NCBI RefSeq assembly: GCF_029946005.1
Contig: NZ_JAQSDR010000030.1
Coordinates: 62,001-126,000 of the forward strand
Direction of reading: 5' to 3'
Origin: Aquabacterium sp.
GTDB lineage: Bacteria > Pseudomonadota > Gammaproteobacteria > Burkholderiales > Burkholderiaceae_C
Length of the DNA stretch: 64,000 bases
Shown here one piece after another: positions 41,830 through 50,332 of this stretch (positions are counted from its first letter, which is position 1; each line of letters begins with the position of its first letter). The notes below the pieces were generated by a model, which saw only the letters and a program-made list of their open reading frames with translations, made no database searches and was not told where the DNA came from. The position numbers were made by a program, and so were the translations under genes.

Positions 41830-43155
41830 TCAGGGCGTGTACACCAGCGGCGCCAGCGAGTTGCCGGGTGCGATGCTGGCGCAGTTCGCCGGAGCAGGCT
41901 TCCCAGCGAACCGGTCATCGATCCACGACGTGGCGCCCGACAACCAGCTGATCGCGGTGATGAGGTGGCTCGAGCCATATTCCTTGTGCTGAACCTGCAC
42001 GCCCTGGGCACAGTATTGACGCGCCAGCGCACGAACATCCCCAGCCAGCATCACCCCGTCGCCCTTGCCATAGACCGGCGATGTCTTCGTGCCTTCCCAG
42101 ATGCCGCCCGTGCCCTGGGCAATTTGAAGCGGGATGGCTGGCGTGCCGCCAGTGCCCATGATGACCTTGTTCACCGAGGCCACATATTCGGGCACCGTGG
42201 TGCGGTCCCAGTACTCGGGCTTGACGATGCCCTGCCAGGTAACCTTGGAGTATTGGCCGAGCACGTTGATGATCGACTGGCTCTTCATCTTGTTGTAGAT
42301 CTCAAGGCCTCGGTCCGAAAGGTATTTGGTGAGGTCGAGCTCGTAGGAGCGCGCGATGCCAATGAAGGCCATCTCGAGAACACCGCCCCAGATGGGCGCG
42401 CCTTCGATGTAGCTCAGGTTGTGCTCGGGGCTCACCAGCACGCCGCCGAAGGTGGCGCCAATCAGGTTCTGGCCCAGGTCTGGTGCGTAGCTCGGTGCCA
42501 GTTCGGCGGCCCATTCGGTGGCGATGGCACCGCCCGAGTAGCCCATCATCGCGACCTTGGCATTCCTGCTCAGGCCAAGTTCTGGCGAATTGAGCGCGGC
42601 GCGAATCGAGTCAAGCGTGTTGTAGCCGTACTCCGGGCCGGCCGCGAAGTTGGCTGCTTGGCCTTCGGTATCAGAGACCACAATGGTGTAGCCCTTTTGC
42701 AGATAGGGCGAGAACAAGAGCGCCTCAAAGCCTGGAAGGAGGTCTGGAAGACGCTTGCCACCGGCGTACGCGCGCGAAGGCGAGTCTTCCGGGTTCAACG
42801 AGTCGTAGAAAGACTGGTAGGCAATCACCTTGTCTTTGTTCTGGCACGCGGATGTGCACTTTGGCATGATCACGGTCGTGACGTTCACCGAGGGCCGCTG
42901 CAAGGCATCGGTTGAGCGGTACACCAGCTGCGTGGCCTGCATTGCGGTCTTGATGCCCAGGATGTAGTACGGAATCGTCCGGGTCTTGAGGACAGTGCCC
43001 GGCTCAATGCTGGCCAAAGGGGTGCTGCCCGTGTATTGGTAAAACGGATCCGGCGTGGTGGTGGCGGCGCTCGACAGGCCGGGGACCATGAGGGCGGCGA
43101 CCGCGGCCTGGACGGCGGTCAGCAGCAGGTGCTTGGTGGTGGGACGGAATGTCAT
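41830..43155 (-). CDS. Secretory lipase family protein
   Basis: A 441-residue secreted hydrolase. The signal peptide (hydrophobic about residues 10-30) is followed by the secretory lipase (LIP) pattern: YQSFYDSLNPEDSPSRAY, SDTEGQAANFAAGPEYGYNTLDSIRAAL, and the nucleophile elbow MMGYSGGAIATEWAAELAP. Members hydrolyse triglycerides or short esters. AGGAG lies seven bases before ATG 43153-43155. It is 53 bases upstream of the DJ-1/PfpI gene on the same strand. Confidence 0.85.
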   Translation of the reverse strand: MTFRPTTKHLLLTAVQAAVAALMVPGLSSAATTTPDPFYQYTGSTPLASIEPGTVLKTRTIPYYILGIKTAMQATQLVYRSTDALQRPSVNVTTVIMPKCTSACQNKDKVIAYQSFYDSLNPEDSPSRAYAGGKRLPDLLPGFEALLFSPYLQKGYTIVVSDTEGQAANFAAGPEYGYNTLDSIRAALNSPELGLSRNAKVAMMGYSGGAIATEWAAELAPSYAPDLGQNLIGATFGGVLVSPEHNLSYIEGAPIWGGVLEMAFIGIARSYELDLTKYLSDRGLEIYNKMKSQSIINVLGQYSKVTWQGIVKPEYWDRTTVPEYVASVNKVIMGTGGTPAIPLQIAQGTGGIWEGTKTSPVYGKGDGVMLAGDVRALARQYCAQGVQVQHKEYGSSHLITAISWLSGATSWIDDRFAGKPAPANCASIAPGNSLAPLVYTP

Positions 43156-43334
43156 CAGTGGCTCCTAGCGTCGTGGGTTTGGATTCTTTGACACGCCACA
43201 GGGCTTGAAGCACCGCAACGCATGCGCTCATCGTGCACGGAAGGGCCCGACCGAAATGCCTGTACATGGACATAGATGGGGTTTGTGATGACAGCGTTTA
43301 CCCCGAATGGGGTGACACAGTGAAAGAGAAACGC

Positions 43335-43907
43335 ATGAACAAAACAGGCAGCAAACATCGATGGCTTGCCCTTGGCCTGGCTTTTGGCCTTGCTTGGGCA
43401 GGCGAACCCAACACGGCGGCGAGATTCAGCCCCACTGAAGATGGCGCCTCGGTCATCGACCTGCAAACCACGCTCGTCTGGTCACGTTGCGTTGAGGGCA
43501 TGGCGTGGAACGGAAAGTCCTGCAAAGGCAAACCCAAGTTGGCCAACCATGCAGAGGCGATCATGTTGGCAAAGTCCCGCAAGGAGGCCGAAGGTTTGAG
43601 TTGGCGCTTGCCACGCGCGCCAGAGCTGCAGAAGCTCGCCAAATGGCGCGCCAGCTCCCCCAGTTTGAGCGCCGAACTTTTCCCGGCAGCGCCTCAGGAT
43701 TGGTACTGGAGCGTCACGGCCAATGTCCACAGTGCCCCAGTGAACCAGTACAACTACGGCAACATCCAACAAGGCCGAACCGAGGGCAATGCCAACAGAA
43801 TGGCTTTCTTGCACGGCTGGGCGGTCAACAGCGAAACCGGCTTGGCCCGGGGCGATGTGGCGAAGAGCGCCAGGCTGCCAGTCAGGTTGGTGAGGATGAG
43901 CGATTGA
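43335..43907 (+). CDS. Secreted DUF1566 domain protein
   Basis: A 190-residue protein with a signal peptide (MNKTGSKHRWLALGLAFGLAWA). The rest follows the DUF1566/Lcl pattern: DLQTTLVWSRCVEGMAWNGKSCKG, LSWRLPRAPELQKLAKW, WYWSVTANVHSAP and ARLPVRLVRM. Two cysteines may pair. The function of DUF1566 is unknown; some members are surface adhesins. It lies convergent to hsdR, with about 40 bases between the two stop codons, and marks the left border of the defence island. Confidence 0.75.
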   Translation: MNKTGSKHRWLALGLAFGLAWAGEPNTAARFSPTEDGASVIDLQTTLVWSRCVEGMAWNGKSCKGKPKLANHAEAIMLAKSRKEAEGLSWRLPRAPELQKLAKWRASSPSLSAELFPAAPQDWYWSVTANVHSAPVNQYNYGNIQQGRTEGNANRMAFLHGWAVNSETGLARGDVAKSARLPVRLVRMSD

Positions 43908-43947
43908 CTGGGGGCATCGCTGCCTCCTGATGACGTTGCGATCAAGC

Positions 43948-46317
43948 TCACACCAGATGGAAGGTTTGGGCAGCGGCTGGGAATTTAGCCTCGTACAAAT
44001 GCCGCTGGAACCCCACGAACACGCGCCTCACTTGTTCCGGCTGCCCCAGCTCGGCCAAGGCATCCGCAATCGCGTTGTTGTACTTGAGCCTGAGCAAGGG
44101 CGACAGCTTCTCTTGGTCGAGCTCATCAACGCCCTGCTTCACGTATTGGGCCAACACGAAATCGACGAACGCCTGTTGCTTGTCCGTCAGGCCCTCGGCA
44201 GACATCGCTGCGACCCTTGCCATCGCGGCGCGCTCTTCGCGTGAGACGGGCTCAGCCGCAAAGGCCACGTGTGCCAGCACGTCGTAGAGGTCGCTGTTCT
44301 CGGCCTCAATGATTCGTTGCATCTCAAGCAAGGGCTCACGGCCAAAGCCTTTGTCGGCCAAACCAGCCAACAGCGCTTTTCTCGTGTCAGGTGAACTCCA
44401 GAGCGCCCGAAGCTCGTCCTCATCCTTGAAAAACTCAGGCAGCGCACCGTAAAGCGCTTCCAGAAACTGAGCGGCAGACATCGGTGTGCCGTCCGCGCTC
44501 CAGAACGTGGTCGCGGTCATGTGCTGAATCCTTCGGGCCTTGCCATCCGCCAGTTTGACCTTGATCTTCGCGAGCGGCGGATCAAGGTTGGGGGCCGGTG
44601 GCTCATGGGCATGCACCACCAAAGGATCGGCCACCGTTGGGGCACCGACGCCCTCGCCCATCTCTGGCGCGATGGGCTCGCCATCCCATTCAGGATCGCT
44701 GAAATGGTGGTGCGCCTTCACGAAGTCATAGATCGTGAAGTAGTCCTTGCCGTCGTAAAGGCGCGTGCCTCGGCCGATGATCTGCTTGAACTCGATCATC
44801 GAGTTCACGGGCCGCATCAACACGATGTTGCGCACATTGCGGGCATCCACGCCGGTCGAGAGCTTTTGCGAAGTTGTCAGCACCGTGGGGATGCTTCGCT
44901 CGTTATCCTGAAAATGGCGCAGGTGCTCTTCGCCCAAGGCCCCATCGTTGGCCGTCACGCGCACGCAGTAGTTGGGGTCCGTGCTGGTCTTCAGCTGGTT
45001 GATCAGGTCGCGCACCGCCAAGGCGTGGACCTGCGTGGCACAAAAGACGATGGACTTCTCGCGCTGGTCGATCATGTCCATGAACAACTTGACCCGGTAA
45101 GCCTCGCGCTCCTTGATCTCGATGACCCGGTTGAAGTCTTTCTCTTCGTAGCGCTTGCCCGCCTGGATGTCGCCCTCCACCACCTCGTCGTCGGCGGTGT
45201 AGACGTACTCGTCCAGCGTGGTTGCGATCTGGCGCACCTTGAAAGGCGTCAGGAAACCATCGTTGATGCCTTCCTTCAGCGAGTACTGGTAGACCGGCTC
45301 GCCAAAGTAGGCATAGGTGTCGGTGTTGAGCGTGCGCTTGGGCGTGGCCGTCAGGCCAAGCTGCACGGCAGGCGCGAAGTAGGCCAGGATCGCGCGCCAC
45401 GAGCTTTCATCTTTGGCGCCACCGCGGTGGCATTCGTCGATGACGATGAAGTCAAAGAAATCAGCGGGGTAGTCACCAAAGTACGGCGACTCGCCGGGGC
45501 CACTCATGAAGGTCTGAAAGATGGTGAAGAAGATGCTGCCGTTCTTCGGCACGCGCCCCTTCTTGCGGATGTCCGCCGGGTCGATGCGCACCAAGGCATC
45601 GTCCGGGAAGGCCGAGAACGCGTTGTAAGCCTGGTCGGCCAGGATGTTGCGATCGGCCAGGAACAGGATGCGCGGCCTGCGCTTGGGCGCCTCACCAGTT
45701 TGCCAGTCAGTCAGATTCCAACGGCTTTGAAACAGCTTCCAAGCCAGTTGAAAGGCCACGAAGGTTTTGCCCGTGCCCGTGGCCAGCGTCAGCAAGATGC
45801 GGTCGCGCCCGTGGGCGATGGCATCGAGCACCCGGTTGACGGCGATGTCTTGGTAGTAGCGCCCCTGCCAGGTGCCGCCCTTGTCTTCAAAGGGGATGGC
45901 GGCGAAGCGATCGCGCCAGGCGTTGGCATCGGCGAAGGTCTGCGCCCACAGCTCATCGGGGCTGGGGTAGGCTGCCAGATCGCCTTCCAGGCCCTTGTCC
46001 ATGTCGATGCCGTAGATGGCTTGGCCGTTGGTGGCGTAGGTGAAGCGCACGGCCAATTTGGCCGCGTAGCTTTTGGCTTGCCCAACGCCTTCGGTGTGCG
46101 GCTTGGCCCAGGCCTTGGCCTCGACCACGGCCAGCTTGGTGTTGCGGTAGACCAGCACGTAATCGGCAATCTCGGCCCGCGCCCGCTTGCCCCCACCTTG
46201 CAGCCGCCCCTGGGTGATGGCGTGCTCGCGCAAGATGCGGCTGCCGTCCACCACGCCCCAGCCTGCGGCCCTGAGGGCGGGGTCGATGTGCTCGGCGCGG
46301 GTTTCGGCTTCGTTCAT
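43948..46317 (-). CDS. hsdR: Type I restriction enzyme R subunit (HsdR, EcoEI-like)
   Basis: A 789-residue translocating restriction subunit. The nuclease motif is near the N-terminus (AEIADYVLVYRNTKLAVVEAK: D52, E66, K68), followed by Walker A ATGTGKT (179-185), DECH (294-297), other SF2 motifs (GLTATPKRT, QIIGRGTRLYDGK) and a C-terminal EcoEI-type domain. It cuts unmodified DNA after ATP-driven translocation, together with HsdM and HsdS. The start overlaps the BRO gene stop as ATGA. It is separated from hsdM/hsdS by the DUF262 and BRO genes, an unusual order. Confidence 0.93.
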   Translation of the reverse strand: MNEAETRAEHIDPALRAAGWGVVDGSRILREHAITQGRLQGGGKRARAEIADYVLVYRNTKLAVVEAKAWAKPHTEGVGQAKSYAAKLAVRFTYATNGQAIYGIDMDKGLEGDLAAYPSPDELWAQTFADANAWRDRFAAIPFEDKGGTWQGRYYQDIAVNRVLDAIAHGRDRILLTLATGTGKTFVAFQLAWKLFQSRWNLTDWQTGEAPKRRPRILFLADRNILADQAYNAFSAFPDDALVRIDPADIRKKGRVPKNGSIFFTIFQTFMSGPGESPYFGDYPADFFDFIVIDECHRGGAKDESSWRAILAYFAPAVQLGLTATPKRTLNTDTYAYFGEPVYQYSLKEGINDGFLTPFKVRQIATTLDEYVYTADDEVVEGDIQAGKRYEEKDFNRVIEIKEREAYRVKLFMDMIDQREKSIVFCATQVHALAVRDLINQLKTSTDPNYCVRVTANDGALGEEHLRHFQDNERSIPTVLTTSQKLSTGVDARNVRNIVLMRPVNSMIEFKQIIGRGTRLYDGKDYFTIYDFVKAHHHFSDPEWDGEPIAPEMGEGVGAPTVADPLVVHAHEPPAPNLDPPLAKIKVKLADGKARRIQHMTATTFWSADGTPMSAAQFLEALYGALPEFFKDEDELRALWSSPDTRKALLAGLADKGFGREPLLEMQRIIEAENSDLYDVLAHVAFAAEPVSREERAAMARVAAMSAEGLTDKQQAFVDFVLAQYVKQGVDELDQEKLSPLLRLKYNNAIADALAELGQPEQVRRVFVGFQRHLYEAKFPAAAQTFHLV

Positions 46318-47159
46318 GGCTTGGGCGGCTTCTTCAAAACCTTGGTGCGCGATGGTGGCAGGTAGTTGTCGCCCGTGACCACGGACTTGCCCGTCTGGTC
46401 TTCCAACGCCTGGCGTGCGCTGCGCGCAATGCGCCCGCCGGCCTTGGCTGCGGCCTTGTTCTCAGGCAAGCCCGTGGCGTCGTCTTTCTCAGCGATCTGC
46501 CGTGTGGACAGTTCGGCCAGTGCCGTGAAAATCAGCTCGGCCTCACTCATGTGGTCGCGCAGGTTCTGGCTTTGCAGGCCCTTGATGGCCTTGTGGTCCT
46601 GAACCTTCAAGCCAGACCATTCCTGGTGAATGATGTTGGTGAGGATGGCGAATTCCTCGCCTGCTTTGATGTCATGCTCGCGCCAATAGTCGGTGAGCTT
46701 GTTGCGCGTTTCCTGGCCCGTCATGCGCTGCGCAATCCACTTGTCGCTGCGGCCATGCTGCTGCCAGGTTTGGCGGGCACGGTCGAGCGACAGGCTTGGG
46801 TCGGCCATTTCCTGCATGCGCTCGTAACCCACCTTGGCCAGCCAGAGCTTGATGGGCTCGGCTTTGGGGCTGGGGATGGATTGCACGATGCGCAGGAGTG
46901 TCTCGGCGGTGGCAGCGTCGGTCAGGCGTTGTTTGCCATCTGGCGTGGCCATTTTCAACTGTACGATTTTCTCGTACGGTTGCTCGGACCCCGCCTCTTG
47001 CGCCAGCTTGCGCTTCAGGTCCGACCAATACCGCCGGGCGTTGGTGCTGTCGGTCAGCACCTGCACCACATCCACCACCGAGAACCACCAGAGGTCGGCG
47101 GCTTCGTCATACACGCGGCGGATGGACTGGCCGTCGAATTCGGTGGGCAGGATCTTCAT
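46314..47159 (-). CDS. BRO-N domain protein (antirepressor/DinD-like)
   Basis: A 281-residue protein. Residues about 5-115 (LWWFSVVDVVQVLTDSTNARRYWSDLK, then LTDAATAETLLRIVQSIPSPKAEPIKLWLAKVG) match the BRO N-terminal DNA-binding domain; the rest resembles DinD-like proteins with IAQRMTGQETRNKLTDYW. Such proteins occur in phages and near type I restriction genes. It overlaps hsdR as ATGA, so its expression sets hsdR translation; a role in timing restriction is inferred. ATG 47157-47159 has GGGAG upstream. Confidence 0.8.
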   Translation of the reverse strand: MKILPTEFDGQSIRRVYDEAADLWWFSVVDVVQVLTDSTNARRYWSDLKRKLAQEAGSEQPYEKIVQLKMATPDGKQRLTDAATAETLLRIVQSIPSPKAEPIKLWLAKVGYERMQEMADPSLSLDRARQTWQQHGRSDKWIAQRMTGQETRNKLTDYWREHDIKAGEEFAILTNIIHQEWSGLKVQDHKAIKGLQSQNLRDHMSEAELIFTALAELSTRQIAEKDDATGLPENKAAAKAGGRIARSARQALEDQTGKSVVTGDNYLPPSRTKVLKKPPKP

Positions 47160-47212
47160 GGCTCCCTTGGTGGCTGCAATCAAGACACCATCAAGAAATA
47201 ATTTGAGGCGCG

Positions 47213-47232
47213 ATCAAATGCAAGTATTTGAT
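47213..47232 (-). promoter_or_regulatory. Inverted repeat upstream of the BRO-hsdR unit
   Basis: ATCAAAT (47213-47219) and ATTTGAT (47226-47232) are perfect arms with a six-base spacer in the 182-bp gap between the BRO start and the DUF262 stop. It is the only strong symmetry in this AT-rich gap and a plausible operator for the BRO-hsdR transcript. No terminator is evident after the DUF262 gene. Confidence 0.35.
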
Positions 47233-47341
47233 TTTCAATGATTTTCACGCCAACTCACTACGCCACGAATGCGGGGAATCAAAACCCGATCAAGAACTGC
47301 CCCCGGCGTCAGAATAGTTGTCGCACGCACGGCACCAATAT

Positions 47342-49042
47342 CTAGGCAAAATCAGCCCGCCAAACATGTGCCGCACGGGTAGCCATGCGGCTCTGGCGTT
47401 CACCCAAAGTGGCCGGATTCCACTCGACAACACCCGATTCGGCCAGGCCTTTTGTCAAGCCATAAGCACTGCTTGCATACAAGGTCAGCTTCTGAGCGAA
47501 CTCAGCGTTCTGGCAGCTTCGGTTGATCGATGACTCCAGCAGCAAGAAGTTGCCCAGCCGGTACACAAAATCTTTCTGGCGCTCGGGGCTGAACGCTTCA
47601 TCCCAACCACTGGAAGGGTTCTCTGGCAAGACGTGCTCGATGGTGCCTGGGTCGGTTTCCCATTCGCGCGCCACGCCAAAGGCATCGGTCTCCAAATGGC
47701 ACAGCACATACTTCACCAGCTTCTTGCGGCGCCCGCTGGTGTCCATCTCCTTGTTGGAGAAATCACGCACGAACTTATCGTCGTCCACGTAAATGCTGCG
47801 CAGGGCATTGAAGACGGCAGCAGGCGTTGCCAACTCACCGTCCAACAATCCCTTGGCCGCCCGGTGGTAGACCGGCTCCAGCTCATTGGTGTTCAACCCC
47901 CCAACCGCCGTGTAACGGAACGAGACGACACACAACAACTTGAGCACACGCACAAAGTCATCGGGACTCAAGCACGTCCACGCGGCAAACACCAAGGGGG
48001 TGTGCTGGCGCACGCCAAACAGCTGCAAGTCTCGAATATATGGCCGTGCTGCAGGTCGCTCCTGCCAAAACTCGTGAGCGGTGTCATCCATGGCAGCAAA
48101 CAAGTCGGCACGCTGCTCCAGGGCATCCATCAGGGCGAACACATCGGCCGATGACCGAACCTCGTCGCGCACGGTCTTGAACAGCCGCTGCTTGCGCACC
48201 TGCGGGAAGCGGCACAAAAGGTGGTAGCGCAAGAACTCAGGGAAACGCTCATGCTTGACCGTGCCAATCATCTGGCGCCAGCGACGCTGCAAGGCAGTCA
48301 GGTCAGATTTGGCGGCCACCCTTGAGAACAGGTAGTTCTTCAAAAGGTCGGTGGACGACAACTCCAGACCTCGGGCATTGAGCGTCTCGAACACGGTGTA
48401 AGCGCTGATGTCGTCCTCCACCGTGATCAAGATGAACAAGAGCTGGCGCGCCACCGTGTCAGACAGCAAGCGGGCCAGGGCTTCACCCTGCGCACCCAGG
48501 TCAGTCAAACGCTTGTCAAACCAGCCAAAGCATTGCCACAGCAGCCGGTTGGATTTCGGCAAGCCCCGTGGGTTCAAAGGCTGGCGCAACTGCACGAGGT
48601 AATCTTGATAAAAGCCGTCGTCCGTGTCGTTGAGGAACAGCTTGCTGCTCTCCAACAAAGAAGCAGGGTCTTTTTCACCGATGAAGCGACTGCGCAGTTG
48701 CGCTGCACGGTCTGCGTTGGCTGCCATTGTGGCCTCGTCACCCGGCATGGCTTTGAGGCGGTGAATGACCGCCAAGGCCAGCACGCTCAGCGTGGCCACG
48801 CGCTGCTGGCCATCGATGATCTGGAATTCGCGGTCTGACGATGCCTCGACCACCAAGGCGCCCATGTAGTGGAAACTGCCCGGCACATCACGCAACTCGA
48901 TGATGTCGTTCCAGAGGTCTTCCCACTGTTCCTCCTCCCAGGCGTAGTCACGCTGGAATGAAGGCACACGGTATTTTTTGCCGTTGCCGATGAGGTCCAG
49001 GAACGTGACGTCCTGGGTTTTCAGCAGATTGCTCTTGGCCAT
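47342..49042 (-). CDS. DUF262/DUF1524 defence-type nuclease (GmrSD-like)
   Basis: A 566-residue protein. The DUF262 domain shows VPSFQRDYAW (26-35) and IDGQQRVATLS with the DGQQR motif (77-81), a ParB-like NTPase signature. The C-terminal DUF1524 HNH-like nuclease has IEHVLPENP with H470 and LGNFLLLESSIN. This order is that of GmrSD-type enzymes, which cut modified DNA; here the two modules sit in one protein. It lies between hsdS and the BRO-hsdR unit on the same strand, 84 bp after hsdS. Target specificity is unknown. Confidence 0.85.
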   Translation of the reverse strand: MAKSNLLKTQDVTFLDLIGNGKKYRVPSFQRDYAWEEEQWEDLWNDIIELRDVPGSFHYMGALVVEASSDREFQIIDGQQRVATLSVLALAVIHRLKAMPGDEATMAANADRAAQLRSRFIGEKDPASLLESSKLFLNDTDDGFYQDYLVQLRQPLNPRGLPKSNRLLWQCFGWFDKRLTDLGAQGEALARLLSDTVARQLLFILITVEDDISAYTVFETLNARGLELSSTDLLKNYLFSRVAAKSDLTALQRRWRQMIGTVKHERFPEFLRYHLLCRFPQVRKQRLFKTVRDEVRSSADVFALMDALEQRADLFAAMDDTAHEFWQERPAARPYIRDLQLFGVRQHTPLVFAAWTCLSPDDFVRVLKLLCVVSFRYTAVGGLNTNELEPVYHRAAKGLLDGELATPAAVFNALRSIYVDDDKFVRDFSNKEMDTSGRRKKLVKYVLCHLETDAFGVAREWETDPGTIEHVLPENPSSGWDEAFSPERQKDFVYRLGNFLLLESSINRSCQNAEFAQKLTLYASSAYGLTKGLAESGVVEWNPATLGERQSRMATRAAHVWRADFA

Positions 49043-49126
49043 GTTGCGTTTCCTAGCTTGTCCGGTTTCAGGCCCGGCGCGGTTCACCGAACTTTATGCC
49101 ATGAAGGCGGCGTGCGTCGAGGTCGT

Positions 49127-50332
49127 TCACAGTTGGCCGGTGAAGGCTTGGTGGAGCAGGGATTTTTTGAGTTCGTCGAGGGCGGCGATTTTCTTGCGCT
49201 GGGATTCCAGCAATTTCTCGCAAGCTACTTCAACCGCAGCAAGCGCATCAATGACCTGAAGCTGCCGCTCAAGTGGTGGCACGCCATGAATCTCAAATGC
49301 ACGGATGTCTTTCATGTTCACATGTTGCACCGTGGCACCGCGTGAATGCGCAAGAAGGCGCGTCTGGCTACTTCGCTGCAAGAGCAGATGGGCGAGGTAT
49401 TCCGGGTGAAAGACATCTCGCTTCGGGCGAAGCAAAACCGTCCTCTGACCAAGACATGCCTGAACTCCCTCCGGGATGACAGCCACGTTGCCAGCAGGAG
49501 CCTCCCGCGCAAGGATCAGGTCACCTGGCCGTGGAACGGCTCTTCTGGTCCACGAAACATAGGTCTCGTGCGATACGCGGTTAACGTCATCAAGGATCAG
49601 TTTTCCTCTGCCAATGTTGGGCGTTCTGATGGACGGAAAACCTTCGCCTTGTGTAGGTGCCGTCTTATGTTCGCAATCAACGATGAACTCGCAAAGCTGG
49701 GCTAACTCGCGCGGAAGAAAGGATTGATCAACGTGATTTTCAAAACACTGTTCGATCAAGGACTCGCCGAGTTCGCGGGCGTTCTGCAGGTTCTTCTCGG
49801 CGTTGGCCTTGGCGGTGGCGATGCCCTCGAAGGCTTCGTCGAGGATGGCGACGATACGGTGCTGCTCTCCCAGCGGGGGCACAGGAAACTCGATCTGCCG
49901 AAGTGCATTGGCGTCGATCTTTAGCGTCCCATGCGCGGCTGAACTCAATACGCTGTTCCCGCCATCTGCCAGGCCATGACGGAGTGCCAGCAGTAAAAAT
50001 CTTGAGTCAACCGTGGCTGGTGGGACAATGGCTCGAAGGTCTTGATTGAACGCGACGGGCGACGTGACCTCACCGATTTGGATGCCATTCGCGAGGCCCA
50101 TCCCTCGTACAAGCACGAGCAGCGAGCCACTCGGGGCTATCTTTGCTGCCGTCTCTTCGCACGCGCGCTGTGAGATGCAAAGTTCGGCATCGAATATTCG
50201 ATCGGCCTTCAAGTCTTTTGCAGAGACCCACGGGATGGATCCACGCCAGTAGGCAGCGTTCCCCTTCGACGGAGTGCCACCGCTGTAGACACGACAAACG
50301 CCGCCAATGGTCGCTATGGGCCACTCCGTCAC
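49127..50332 (-). CDS. hsdS: Type I restriction-modification specificity subunit
   Basis: A 401-residue HsdS with two target recognition domains. TRD1 runs about residues 1-150 (YSGGTPSKGNAAYWRGSIPWVSAKDLK) and TRD2 about 210-370 (GEGFPSIRTPNIGRGKLILDD), each followed by a conserved helix (LGEQHRIVAILDEAFEGIATAKANAE; PPLERQLQVIDALAAVEVACEKLLE). The subunit chooses the DNA sequence recognised by the complex. The start is a GTG overlapping the hsdM stop as GTGA. The sequence is lower in GC than its neighbours in the TRDs, as expected for swapped domains. Confidence 0.9.
   Translation of the reverse strand: MTEWPIATIGGVCRVYSGGTPSKGNAAYWRGSIPWVSAKDLKADRIFDAELCISQRACEETAAKIAPSGSLLVLVRGMGLANGIQIGEVTSPVAFNQDLRAIVPPATVDSRFLLLALRHGLADGGNSVLSSAAHGTLKIDANALRQIEFPVPPLGEQHRIVAILDEAFEGIATAKANAEKNLQNARELGESLIEQCFENHVDQSFLPRELAQLCEFIVDCEHKTAPTQGEGFPSIRTPNIGRGKLILDDVNRVSHETYVSWTRRAVPRPGDLILAREAPAGNVAVIPEGVQACLGQRTVLLRPKRDVFHPEYLAHLLLQRSSQTRLLAHSRGATVQHVNMKDIRAFEIHGVPPLERQLQVIDALAAVEVACEKLLESQRKKIAALDELKKSLLHQAFTGQL

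Noticed and set aside
44521-46365. 614-codon frame on the plus strand across hsdR
   Set aside because: Its length comes from the high-GC codon use of hsdR on the other strand. The product shows no domain and hsdR has all its motifs.
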